DNA from: Allonocardiopsis opalescens
GTDB taxonomy: Bacteria > Actinomycetota > Actinomycetes > Streptosporangiales > Streptosporangiaceae
Assembly (NCBI RefSeq): GCF_003002095.1
Contig: NZ_PVZC01000010.1
Location: forward strand, 186,001 to 250,000
Reading direction: 5' to 3'
DNA length: 64,000 nt
In this document: positions 34,886 to 44,520 of the stretch, piece after piece
How the letters are laid out: the number at the start of each line of letters is the position of its first letter
Numbering within the stretch: position 1 is the stretch's first letter
The notes under the pieces: generated by a model
Databases searched by the model: none
The model's input: only the letters and a program-made list of their open reading frames with translations
Told to the model about the DNA's origin: nothing
Position numbers and translations under genes: made by a program

Positions 34886-35389
34886 ATGACGGGGGACGCG
34901 CGGGCGGGCGGCTACGACACCGTCCGGTACTGGCGGGACCGCCTGGCGGACGCGCTGGAGCCCGGCGGCGGCAGCCTCCAGGCGGTCGGGCTGGCCGACG
35001 CCTCGGGCGTCATCGAGGCGGCGCCGGCCCCGGCCGGCGCGGGGACCGGCGGCGGACCCGTGTGGGTGCGCGCGGTCTGGGGCCCGGAGGCCGAGCGGCT
35101 GCTGCCGCGCACCCGCGCCGAGTCGGCCGCGGTGGTGGCCGCGCTGGACGGCCAGGCCGAGGAGATCCGCGTCGGCGACCGCGACTACACGCTGACGGGG
35201 CGCATCGAGGACCCCGGCAACGCGGGCGAGGACCTCGTCATCGCCTCCGACCCCGCGCCCCGGCGGCTGTACCTGGCCCGGCTGGCCGGACGGCGCATCG
35301 TGATCGGGGTCTCCGTCGAGGGACTGGCCGATCCGCTGACCGGCCTCATCGACTTCGGCCGCGCCGCCTCGGCCGTCACCGGGGCCTGA
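34886..35389 (+). CDS. Uncharacterised 167-residue soluble protein
   Basis: MTGDARAGGYDTVRYWRDRL is followed by a mixed alpha/beta sequence (AVGLADASGVIEAAPAP, RAVWGPEAERLLPRTRAES, GRIEDPGNAGEDLVIASD, RLYLARLAGRRIVIGVSVEG). No signal peptide, membrane helix or known motif was found. Its ribosome site is weak and the start could be a few codons upstream. It sits on the opposite strand between two bPH2 genes that are often adjacent, so it looks inserted between them. Confidence 0.65.
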   Translation: MTGDARAGGYDTVRYWRDRLADALEPGGGSLQAVGLADASGVIEAAPAPAGAGTGGGPVWVRAVWGPEAERLLPRTRAESAAVVAALDGQAEEIRVGDRDYTLTGRIEDPGNAGEDLVIASDPAPRRLYLARLAGRRIVIGVSVEGLADPLTGLIDFGRAASAVTGA

Positions 35390-35405
35390 GCGCGCGGCGG
35401 CCGTC

Positions 35406-35930
35406 TCAGGTGGCGTCGTCGCCGGCCCGGCCGGCCCGGGTGGCGAGGTCCTCGGCCAGGCGGGTGGCCTCGGGCTCGTCGAGGCCGGAGATGGTGGAGG
35501 AGCCCGCGTGGGAGGCGGTCTTCATCTCCACGGTCGCGAGCCGGAAGAGGCGGTCCAGCCAGCCCTGGGTGCGGTCGACGGTCTGCATGCGGTTGATCGG
35601 GACGAGCTGCCAGTGGCGCGTCAGGCCGCCGGTGCGGGTGTAGACGATGTCGGCGCTGACCTCCCAGCGGTGCACCCGGTAGCGCACCCACGGCACGACC
35701 AGGATGTCGACGGCCGCCCACAGCCCCGCGGCGGCCGGCAGCCACCAGATGTTGTCGATGACGGCGACCGGTAGCCATCCCCAGCGCTGCGTGCTGATCC
35801 AGAAGGCGAGCCCGCTGCTGAGGCCGATGACGAAGACGGCGCCGATGGCGCCTTCCACCGCCCATTTTCCGATCGCCCTGCGCGAAACGCGTTGCGCGGG
35901 TTCGCGTAGCCGAAATGGCGTGGTGGTCAC
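35406..35930 (-). CDS. Single bPH2-domain (YdbS-like) membrane protein
   Basis: 174 residues: basic N-terminus, two membrane helices (about 28-46 and 58-78), then one bPH2 domain with RVHRWEVSADIVYTRTGGLT, RHWQLVPINRMQTVDRTQGW and LFRLATVEMKTASHAGSSTI. It is the usual partner of the multi-domain YdbT-like protein. GTG start (VTTTPFRLREP). The C-terminus is short and charged. The stop is 17 bases from the stop of the convergent 167-residue gene. Confidence 0.88.
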   Translation of the reverse strand: MTTTPFRLREPAQRVSRRAIGKWAVEGAIGAVFVIGLSSGLAFWISTQRWGWLPVAVIDNIWWLPAAAGLWAAVDILVVPWVRYRVHRWEVSADIVYTRTGGLTRHWQLVPINRMQTVDRTQGWLDRLFRLATVEMKTASHAGSSTISGLDEPEATRLAEDLATRAGRAGDDAT

Positions 35931-36022
35931 AGCGGTCGAGTGTACTGGTGTACGGCGCGTAGGCCGGATGCCGGACGCCTGTCAGCCGGATGTCGGCGCC
36001 ATGTCAGCGGCACGGTGCAGAG

Positions 36023-36036
36023 TATGACGCGTCGTA
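36023..36036. promoter_or_regulatory. Palindromic operator candidate before the ABC exporter
   Basis: TATGACGCGTCGTA is a 14-base inverted repeat centred on ACGCGT with one mismatch, ending 18 bases before the exporter start codon. It is of the kind bound by TetR-family repressors, but no such gene is adjacent. Confidence 0.4.
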
Positions 36037-36054
36037 TTTGTGAGGAAGGTACGG

Positions 36055-37058
<1,004 letters not shown>

Positions 37059-37062
<4 letters not shown>

Positions 37063-37859
37063 CCACCGTTTCCCAGGCGGTGACGCCTGAGCGCATCAGC
37101 CCGATCAACACGATCCAGCACGGACTGATCGCGACCTCCCGCAGCCTGCTGCGGCTGCGCTCGAACCCAGCGGAGATCATCGGGCTCACCTTCCAGCCGC
37201 TGATGTTCGTGGCGCTGTTCGTGTTCGTGTTCGGCCAGGCCCTGATGGGCTCCTGGCAGGACTACCGCGACTTCGTGCTGCCGGGGATCATCGTGCAGAT
37301 GGTCGCGTTCGCCACCATCGGCACCGGGATGACCCTGTTCACCGACATCGACAAGGGCATCTTCGACCGCTTCAGGTCGCTGCCGATCGCCCGGTCGGCG
37401 CCGCTGATCGGCGCGGTGCTGGGCGACCTCGTCCGCTATGTGCTGTCGCTGGTGGTGATCCTGGTGGTCGGCTTCCTGATCGGCTTCCGCCCGCCGGGGG
37501 GCGTGGTCGGCACCCTCGCCGGGGCGGGCGTGGTGCTCATCTTCGCGCTGGCGCTGTGCTGGATCTGGGTCTACCTGGGCCTGATCGCCAAGACCGCGAT
37601 GACCCTCCAGATGTACGCCATGACCCTGATGTTCCCGCTCACCTTCGGCGGGTCCACCTTCGTCAGCCCCGAGCAGATGCCCGACTGGATGGCCTGGTTC
37701 GCCTCGGTCAACCCGGTCACCTCGGTCACCGACACCGTCCGCGGCCTGATGCTGGGCGGCCCCGTCGCCGGCCCCTTCGCCATGACGCTCCTGTGGTCGG
37801 CCGCCATCGCGGTGGTGTTCTTCCCGCTGGCGGTGCGGGCGTACGTGCGGCGCACCTGA
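37059..37859 (+). CDS. DrrB-type ABC-2 permease
   Basis: 266 residues with six predicted membrane helices, beginning with QPLMFVALFVFVFGQALMG. Family motifs are YRDFVLPGIIVQMVAFATIG, DIDKGIFDRFRSLPIARSAP, and the late FVSPEQMPDWMAWFASVNPV with TDTVRGLML. This is the ABC-2 family partner of DrrA ATPases. Its GTG start overlaps the ATPase stop, so translation is coupled. A perfect hairpin follows between it and the convergent regulator gene. Confidence 0.93.
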
Positions 37860-37929
37860 GCGCCGCCCGAGGGGCCGGGGGCGTCCCCCGGGCGGACGCG
37901 GCCCGCAGGGCGTGCGGGCGCAGCTGATG

Positions 37930-37955
37930 CCGGGGCGGGACCCGTCCCGCCCCGG
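37930..37955. terminator. Convergent terminator hairpin
   Basis: CCGGGGCGGGA (37930-37940) and TCCCGCCCCGG (37945-37955) form a perfect 11 bp stem with a CCCG loop. It lies between the permease stop (37859) and the regulator stop (37965). Confidence 0.7.
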
Positions 37956-37964
37956 CCGGGCGGT

Positions 37965-40900
37965 TCAGCCCTCGCAGTGGTCGGCGTCCACCGTCTCGCG
38001 GGCGATGGCGGCGGCGCCGCGCCGGCCGGCGGCCCGGATCCGCTCGACCTCCGCCGCGCCCAGCAGCTCGCCGGCCTCCCGCAGCAGCCGGCGGGTGTCG
38101 ACATCGCGGTTGTCGGGCCGGCCGCGCAGCGCCTCGGAGGCGCCGATCAGTTCGGCGGCGCGCCCGGGGCGGCCCTCGGCCATGGCCAGCCCGGCGTGGC
38201 CGATGAGCAGCGCCGAGGTGGTCAGCGGTACGAACAGCGCCCGCACCCGGGCCGCCTCGCCGAGGCGGCGGCGCGCGCCGTCGACATCGCCCTCGGCCAG
38301 GTCGACCCAGACCAGTTCGAGCAGCAGGAGCAGCGCGCCGTGCCCGGCGACGCCCTTGGGGACCGGGCGGGTCAGGGCGGCGTCGATCCGGGCCCGGGCG
38401 AGGTCGGGGCGGCCGGTGACGCGGTGGTACAGGGACCAGGCGGCGGTGGTCAGGAACTTGTGGTCGTCGGCGCCGGAGATCATCTCGAAGCGCGCGGCGG
38501 AGTCCTCCAGCGTGGCGAGCGCCTCGGCGGGCCGGTCGTGGCGCAGCAGCTCGGCGGCGATGCGCACCTGCACCAGCGAGGTGTACGCCGACTGCGGCAT
38601 CAGCCGCACCACCGTCCGCTCGGCGGCGCGCAGCAGCCGCAGCGCCTCCTCGCCGTCGTCCAGGCCGACCAGTTCGGACAGGCCGATCAGGGTCTGCACC
38701 TCCATCGCCTGGTCGCCCACCCGGGCGAAGCCGCGCAGCGCCGCCTCGAAGGCGGCTCGCGCGCCCTCCCAGTCGCCTCTGGCGGAGTTCAGCATGCCCA
38801 GCCCGCCGTACCCGCAGGCGCTCACCCAGGGGTCGCCGGCCGCCGCCTTCCGCCCCATCAGCTCCGCCGCCTCGTCGAGGCGGCCGTGCAGCATGGCGGC
38901 CATGGCCGGCAGCGAGACCAGCAGCGGGCGGTTCAGCTCGTCGACGCCGTGCCGGGCCATCAGCGCCACGGCGCGGTCGGTGCGCTCGATCAGCGCCCCC
39001 AGCGGGTCCTCGCCGCCGATGTCGAGCAGGCTCATGCACTCGATGTACTCGGCGACCGCGTCGGGCGGCGGTTCGGGCAGCCGGCGCATCAGCTCCGCGC
39101 CCCAGTGCGCCGACTCCTTGCGGTTGCCGGCCATCTGCCAGTACATAACGGCGCGCGCGGCCATGCGCAGCGCCGTCGAGAGGCGGCCGGTGTCGACGGC
39201 CCAGCGCAGCGCGGCCCGCAGGTTGTCGTGCTCCCCGGCCAGCCGGACGGTCCAGTGCCGCTGCTCGGGCCCGCGCAGCCCGGCGTCGCCCTCCGCCCAC
39301 AGCTCCAGCTGGTACTCGGCGAGCGCGGCCCGCACGCGCTCGGTCTCGCCGGCGGCGTCCAGCTGCTCGGCGCCGTAGGCGCGCACCGTCTCCAGCAGCC
39401 GGTAGCGGCTGAGCGCGCGGCCGGATCCGTCGGAGGTCTCCACGACGGTGACCAGCGACTTGTCCACCAGTGCGGCGACGGTGTCGAGCACGTCGGCGGC
39501 CGGCAGCTCGTCGGCGGCGCAGACCCGTTCGACGCCGTCGATCGCGGCGCCGGCGGGGAAGGCCGACAGCCGCCGCAGCAGGGCGCGCTCGGGCTTGTCC
39601 AGCAGCTCCCAGCTCCAGTCGACCACCCCGCGCAGGGTCTGGTGGCGGGGCAGGGCGGTGCGGCTGCCGCCGGTGAGCAGCGCGAAGCGGTCGTGCAGCC
39701 GGTCGGCGATCTGGTCGGGGGTGAGGATGGCGACCCGGGCGGCGGCCAGCTCGATGGCCAGGGGCTGGCCGTCCAGCTCGCGGCAGATGCGCACCACCGA
39801 GGCGACGTTGCCGTCGTCGACGGCGAATCCGGGGCGCGCCGAGGCGGCCCGGTCGGCGAAGAGCCGCACCGAGGCGTAGCCGGCCGCCGCCGCTGCGTCG
39901 GCGCCGTCGGGCGGCAGTTCCATGGCGGGCACCGCGTAGCGGATCTCGCCGGGGACGCCCAGCCCCTCCCTGCTGGTGGCGAGCACCCGCAGGCCGGGGC
40001 AGGCGGCGAGCAGCCGCTCGGCGAGCCGCGCGGCGGCGTCGATGAGGTGCTCGCAGTTGTCCAGCACCAGCAGCAGCCGCCGCTGGGCGAGTTCGCCGAT
40101 CAGCGGCACCAGCGGGTCGGCCTCGGGCTTGCCGATGTCGAAGGGGTGGGGGCTGCCGTGCCGCCCGAACACCGCCGCCACGGCCTGCGGCAGGGAGTCG
40201 CCGTCGCCCAGCGGCGCCAGCTCCACGAACCACACGCCGTCGGGCACGGTCTCGGGGCGCTCGGCGGCCAGCCGGGTCGCCGCCTCCACCGACAGGCGGG
40301 TCTTGCCGGCGCCGCCGGGCCCGGTGAGGGTGACCAGCCGCGCCTCGGGCAGCAGCTCGGCCAGCCGGACCAGCTCGCGCTCGCGGCCGACGAAGGTGGT
40401 CAGCGGCGCGCCGAGCCTGCCGCGGGGTGCGCGGAGCGGGGCCGGCTCGGGTGCGGGCGGCGGCTGCGGATGGCCGCGCAGCACGGCGAGGTGCGCCTCG
40501 GCGAGTTCGGGGCCGGGCTCGACGCCCAGTTCGTCCACGAGCGCGGCCCGGGTGCGCCGGTACCGCTCCAGCGCGTCGGCCTGCCGCCCGGCGGCGTGCA
40601 GCGCGTGCACGAGCCGCGCCTGGAGCCGTTCGCGCAGCGGATGGGCGTCGGCCAGCGGTTCGAGTTCGACGGCCGCCTCCTGGGCGCGCCCCAGCGCCAC
40701 CCGCGCCCGCGCCCGGTCCTCGGCGACCTGGAGCCGCAGTTCGCCCAGCCGCGCGACGGGGGTGTGCGCGAAGGGCAGCGCCGCGGTGTCGGCCAGCGCC
40801 GGGCCGCGCCACAGCCCCTGCGCCCGCGCGAGGGTGGCGTCGGCGGCCGCGGCCTCGCCCGCGGCGAGTTCGTCGCGCCCGCGGGCGGCCAGCCGGGCGA

Positions 40901-41201
40901 AGACGTGGGTGTCGACGTCGTCGGGCCCGGCGCGCAGCCGGTAGCCGCCGGGCCGCGACTCCACCGCGTCGGGGTCGGCCAGCAGCCGCCGCAGCCGCGA
41001 GGCCAGCGCCTGCAGGGCGCCCGCCGCCCGGTCGGGCGGCGCGTCGCCCCAGATGGCGTCGACCAGCCGCTCGGCGGAGACCGTGCGGCCCGGCTCCAGC
41101 GCCAGCAGCGTCAGCAGTGCGGCCAGCCGGGCACCGCCGACGGCCACCGGTCGCCCGGTGGAGTCGTGCGCCTGCGCTGGACCCAGGAGGAGGAACCGCA
41201 C
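37965..41201 (-). CDS. AfsR/SARP-like large transcriptional regulator
   Basis: About 1078 residues. An OmpR-type winged helix (about 1-92, VRFLLLGPAQAHDSTGRPVA start, ALQALASRLRRLLADPD) is followed by a BTAD domain (about 98-245), an NB-ARC-type ATPase (Walker A GPGGAGKT at 294-301; LLLVLDNCEHLIDAAARL; ALLRRLSAFPAGAAI) and a long TPR-like helical C-terminus. Such regulators activate specialised-metabolite or developmental genes in Streptomyces and integrate kinase signals. The GTG at 41201 gives the typical N-terminus; an ATG at 41258 would add 19 residues. The exporter next door is a possible target (inference from adjacency). Confidence 0.9.
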   Translation of the reverse strand: MRFLLLGPAQAHDSTGRPVAVGGARLAALLTLLALEPGRTVSAERLVDAIWGDAPPDRAAGALQALASRLRRLLADPDAVESRPGGYRLRAGPDDVDTHVFARLAARGRDELAAGEAAAADATLARAQGLWRGPALADTAALPFAHTPVARLGELRLQVAEDRARARVALGRAQEAAVELEPLADAHPLRERLQARLVHALHAAGRQADALERYRRTRAALVDELGVEPGPELAEAHLAVLRGHPQPPPAPEPAPLRAPRGRLGAPLTTFVGRERELVRLAELLPEARLVTLTGPGGAGKTRLSVEAATRLAAERPETVPDGVWFVELAPLGDGDSLPQAVAAVFGRHGSPHPFDIGKPEADPLVPLIGELAQRRLLLVLDNCEHLIDAAARLAERLLAACPGLRVLATSREGLGVPGEIRYAVPAMELPPDGADAAAAAGYASVRLFADRAASARPGFAVDDGNVASVVRICRELDGQPLAIELAAARVAILTPDQIADRLHDRFALLTGGSRTALPRHQTLRGVVDWSWELLDKPERALLRRLSAFPAGAAIDGVERVCAADELPAADVLDTVAALVDKSLVTVVETSDGSGRALSRYRLLETVRAYGAEQLDAAGETERVRAALAEYQLELWAEGDAGLRGPEQRHWTVRLAGEHDNLRAALRWAVDTGRLSTALRMAARAVMYWQMAGNRKESAHWGAELMRRLPEPPPDAVAEYIECMSLLDIGGEDPLGALIERTDRAVALMARHGVDELNRPLLVSLPAMAAMLHGRLDEAAELMGRKAAAGDPWVSACGYGGLGMLNSARGDWEGARAAFEAALRGFARVGDQAMEVQTLIGLSELVGLDDGEEALRLLRAAERTVVRLMPQSAYTSLVQVRIAAELLRHDRPAEALATLEDSAARFEMISGADDHKFLTTAAWSLYHRVTGRPDLARARIDAALTRPVPKGVAGHGALLLLLELVWVDLAEGDVDGARRRLGEAARVRALFVPLTTSALLIGHAGLAMAEGRPGRAAELIGASEALRGRPDNRDVDTRRLLREAGELLGAAEVERIRAAGRRGAAAIARETVDADHCEG

Positions 41202-41687
41202 CTGCCCCGTCTTTCGTGCGCTTTCCCAGAGGTCGGCGGCCCCGCCGGCCGCGGACATCCCAACTCTAGGTTCCCCGCGGCGCGCACCGCCGCCCATTTC
41301 GCCCCGCGCGGACAGGCCCACGGCACCGCGGCCGCGCACACGCGCGAGCTGCTCGGCACGCCGACACCGCCATGCTGTCAACGCGGTACGACGCACACAG
41401 GTGCCCGACGCGGTGGGGACATTCGACCGGTCGCGGCATGGCCGCACCCCGCCGCACGGACGTGCGCACCGCGCGGACACGACCGGGGCGGTGGATACGG
41501 GCACGCTCGGTGCCGTCGACGAAGAACCGCGCGGCCGCGGGCGGCGCGGTGGTGCCGTGCGGCCGCGGGCGGCCCGGGGGCGGGTGCGGATCGGTAGAGT
41601 GTCGGCGTTCCCGGAAGCCCGCGACGCCGGCCGCCGTGCGCGCCGCGCGGGTCCCGCGGCCCACCGATCCTCCTGCGGAGTCCGCCG
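41202..41687. other. 486-base divergent intergenic region
   Basis: No gene is supported. It contains a 15-base direct repeat, GCGGCCGCGGGCGGC, at 41531-41545 and 41559-41573 (28 bases apart). A possible -10 element, TAGAGT (41595-41600), lies about 90 bases before the lipoprotein-like gene, without a clear -35. Confidence 0.4.
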
Positions 41688-42344
41688 ATGACGACAGCCA
41701 TGCCCGACCTCCCGACGCCCGCGCGCCGCCCGGGGCCGCGCGCCCCGGGGGGGCCGGGCGCGCGCACCGCGGCCCGGTGGGCGGCGGCGCTGCTGGCCGC
41801 GGCCAGCCTGGCCGCGTCGAGCGGCTGCAATGTGCTGCGGCCCGCCGCCGAGGGCGCGGGCGAGGTCGCCGACGACATCACCGTCACCAGTCCGGCCTTC
41901 CGCGACGGCGAGGCGCTGCCGCTGGTGTACACCTGCGCGGGCGAGGGGGTGGCGCCGCCGCTGCGCTGGTCGGGGCTCCCCCAGGACGTCCGCTCGCTGG
42001 CGCTGGTGGTCGACACGGTCGACGCCGGGGCGTCCGGCGGAGCCGCGGTGCACTGGCTGCTGTACGGCATCCCGGCGGAGCTGCCGGACCTCGCCGAGGG
42101 CGAGGTGCCCGAGGGGGCGGGGCAGGCGGTGAACTCCTCCGGGCAGCCGGGCTACCACCCCCCGTGCCCGCCCGAGGGGGCTTCGGCGAACGGCCAGTAC
42201 GAGTACCGGTTCACCGTCTACGCGCTGGACCGGGAGATCACCCTGCCGGCCGACGTGGGGCTCGGCGAGGCGATCGAGGCGATCGGCGCGGCCACCCTGG
42301 CGCGCGGCCGGCTGCACGCGTACGTGGCGGGCGAACCGGGCTGA
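41688..42344 (+). CDS. YbhB/YbcL (Raf-kinase-inhibitor-like) protein, probably exported
   Basis: 218 residues. The N-terminus has Arg-rich and hydrophobic segments (ARWAAALLAAASLAASSGC), a possible lipoprotein signal ending at Cys47, though SSG before Cys is a weak lipobox. The PEBP/YbhB domain (about 60-215) shows TSPAFRDGEALPLVYTCAGE, APPLRWSGLP, LALVVDTVDA, VHWLLYGIPAEL, GYHPPCPPEG and YRFTVYALD. The family binds phospholipid-like or phosphorylated ligands; its bacterial function is unclear. GCGGAG lies upstream of the ATG. Confidence 0.88.
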   Translation: MTTAMPDLPTPARRPGPRAPGGPGARTAARWAAALLAAASLAASSGCNVLRPAAEGAGEVADDITVTSPAFRDGEALPLVYTCAGEGVAPPLRWSGLPQDVRSLALVVDTVDAGASGGAAVHWLLYGIPAELPDLAEGEVPEGAGQAVNSSGQPGYHPPCPPEGASANGQYEYRFTVYALDREITLPADVGLGEAIEAIGAATLARGRLHAYVAGEPG

Positions 42345-42801
42345 CCGCCGTTTCGTCACCGACGGTGCCGGCGGGCCACGCATTGTCGCACGAGTGACAG
42401 GTGGAAAACCGTTAGATAGTCGAGATGCGTGTTCCGGGACCGCCGCATAGTGCGTAAGGTAGGCACGTGTCCCCCGTGAACCGTTACGCAACTGTGAGCC
42501 GAGCGCGCTTCCGCGCTCCGGCGGCAGCGGCTCCGGTTCGCCGCCTCCCCTTGGTCCCGGGAGCCGTTTGCGCCGATTCCGGCGGAAAGCATGGCGCAAA
42601 GCCTACTGATCAGTCACAATTTGTCGGCAGAGCGGGGCACGCCTCCACTTCCCCAGGTTTCCCCCGGTCTTTCCGGGATCTGCCTGCTGCAGGATTTCCT
42701 CCGCCGCCGGACATGGGGCGGAGCCGCGTCGATGGCCACGCGGTTCCGGCCGGCGGTGCTTCCTCCAAGTCCGGCCATGACGTGTTGGGTGGTGCTGTGA
42801 C
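42345..42801. other. 457-base intergenic region
   Basis: No supported gene. The part near 42350-42480 is AT-richer than its surroundings and may hold the promoter of the downstream Pro-rich membrane protein, but no -35/-10 pair is convincing. A short frame with an ATG at 42591 ends one base before the next gene; it has no homology I recognise. Confidence 0.35.
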
Positions 42802-44370
42802 GTGACCATGGTCGTGGTCCTCGGTCTGGTCGTTGTCGTTCTGCTCGTCCTCGTCGTCGTTGCGCTTGGGGTCCGGGCGCTGGGCCGAGGCGGTGCGGAG
42901 CCCGAGGACGCCTATGACGACTACGACGACGGCTACGAGGCGGAGGAGGAGCCGGCGCCGCGGTCGCGCCGGGGCCGCGCCGCCCGCCAGCAGCCCGACG
43001 AGCCCGCCGACGACTACGACGAAGAGCTCGCCGAGCCCGCCCCCGCCCGCCCGGCCGGCCGCGGGTCCGGCCGCCCCGCCAAGGTCAAGCGGCCCAAGGC
43101 GGGCCGGTCCAGGGGCCGCGACCGCGGCGACGACTGGGAGGCCCCCAGCAGCGGCGACGACGACGCCAGCTACTGGTCCTCCCTCCATGACGACCAGTCC
43201 TTCGGCTCCTTCGGCGAGCGCTCCGCCACCCGCTCCCCCGAGCCCGCCCCGGCCGAGCCGAGCGAGCCGCCCCGCCCCGCCCCGGCGCGCGAGCCCGCCG
43301 CCGCGGCCAATGTGACCGGCGCGCTGTTCCGCGACGACCCCGCCCCTGCCGACAAGCGCCACCCGGGCACCCTGGAGACCGTCAAGCTGTCCAAGGACGA
43401 CCCCCGGCTGCCGGGCCGCGCCCCCGCCAGCGCCGACACCGGGCTGTCCATGCTCGCCAGCCTCGGCGGCAGCGCCGCCCCCGGCGAGCCGGTACGGCCG
43501 GCGCCCGCGGCCGCCGCGCCGCAGGCCCCGGTGCCGCCGGCGCCCGCTGCGGCGCCCTCGCCCCGGCCCACCGCCAAGCCCGATCCGCTGTCCGACCCGC
43601 TGCCCGTGGTCGAGGCGGTGGTCCGCGAGCGCGCCAACACCGGCGGCTGGAACCGCTCGGCGAGCGTCCCGCCCGCCCCGCCGTCCCCGGCTCCGCGGCC
43701 CGCCGCCACCGACACCGGCGGCTCCTACTACTCCGGCGACGTCCTCAGCGGCGGCGGTGACGCCCTGGACGGCTCCACCGGCGGCTACCGCCGCTCGTCC
43801 CGCGCCGCCGGCGGCACCGACTACGGAGAGGACTCCTTCCGGCCCCGCACCGGCGACCCGCTCGGCGGCGTGCCGCGCCGCGACCCCCTGGGCCCCGACC
43901 CGCTGAGCGCCCCGGGCTACGGCCGGGCCGCGTCCCCCGCTCCGGCCGCCCAGCCGCCCGCGCCCGCGTGGCGCCCGGCCGCCGCGCACGGCGGCCAGAC
44001 TCCCGCCCCCTACGGCGCGAACGGCCGTCCGGTCTCCGACTCCGGCGGCTGGGAGCGCACCTCGGGCGGCTACGACGCGCTGAGCGCCCCCGCGCCCGAG
44101 GGCTTCCGCGAGCCGGCCGCCGATACCACCACCGACATGCTCGGCGGCCGCGGCCGCGGCAACCCCTACGGCAGCTACGCGGAGTCCACCCCGGCCGAGC
44201 CGCCCGCGCCCGCCCCGTACCACGACACCGGCGCGCACCAGCGCCCCGAGCCCTACAGCCGCTACGACGCTCCCGGCGGCTGGTCGGGCCACGACCACGG
44301 CAACGGGCAGCACACCACGCAGCGTTACGAACCACCGCACACTTCCTACCCGGACCGCTTCTACCGCTGA
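42802..44370 (+). CDS. Single-TM protein with very long disordered cytosolic tail
   Basis: 522 residues. One N-terminal helix (about 3-26, VVVLGLVVVVLLVLVVVALG) is followed by acidic DAYDDYDDGYEAEEE, a basic KVKRPKAGRSRGRDRGDD segment, and a Pro/Ala/Ser-rich tail. The tail includes more ordered-looking islands (DASYWSSLHDDQSFGSFGE, TGALFRDDPAPADKRHPGTL with ETVKLSKDDPRLPGR). No enzyme domain is visible. The islands resemble segments of actinobacterial envelope-scaffold proteins, but I do not name a family. GTG or the ATG two codons later could be the start; the ribosome site is weak. Confidence 0.75.
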   Translation: MTMVVVLGLVVVVLLVLVVVALGVRALGRGGAEPEDAYDDYDDGYEAEEEPAPRSRRGRAARQQPDEPADDYDEELAEPAPARPAGRGSGRPAKVKRPKAGRSRGRDRGDDWEAPSSGDDDASYWSSLHDDQSFGSFGERSATRSPEPAPAEPSEPPRPAPAREPAAAANVTGALFRDDPAPADKRHPGTLETVKLSKDDPRLPGRAPASADTGLSMLASLGGSAAPGEPVRPAPAAAAPQAPVPPAPAAAPSPRPTAKPDPLSDPLPVVEAVVRERANTGGWNRSASVPPAPPSPAPRPAATDTGGSYYSGDVLSGGGDALDGSTGGYRRSSRAAGGTDYGEDSFRPRTGDPLGGVPRRDPLGPDPLSAPGYGRAASPAPAAQPPAPAWRPAAAHGGQTPAPYGANGRPVSDSGGWERTSGGYDALSAPAPEGFREPAADTTTDMLGGRGRGNPYGSYAESTPAEPPAPAPYHDTGAHQRPEPYSRYDAPGGWSGHDHGNGQHTTQRYEPPHTSYPDRFYR

Positions 44371-44438
44371 GCCGGACGAACACTCCGCCCGCACCCGGTC
44401 CGACCAGGCACATTTAAGCGTTCGTGCGCAATGGAGGG

Positions 44439-44453
44439 TCGCTTCGTAAGCGA
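44439..44453. repeat. Short inverted repeat upstream of the SulP gene
   Basis: TCGCTT (44439-44444) and AAGCGA (44448-44453) with CGT between them form a 6 bp hairpin or operator half-sites, about 68 bases before the SulP start codon. Confidence 0.3.
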
Positions 44454-44520
44454 ACCTTGGCTACTCTCTGTGACTAATTGCTGACGCCTACTCTGGCGGC
44501 TGAGTCACGGGAGTACCTGG

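Noticed and set aside
42591-42800. A 69-codon frame ending just before the Pro-rich membrane protein
   Set aside because: Poor ribosome site and no domain or composition typical of coding sequence; possibly part of the leader.
42345-42801. c-di-AMP (ydaO) riboswitch in the long leader of the Pro-rich membrane protein
   Set aside because: The conserved core sequences are not visible in either orientation.
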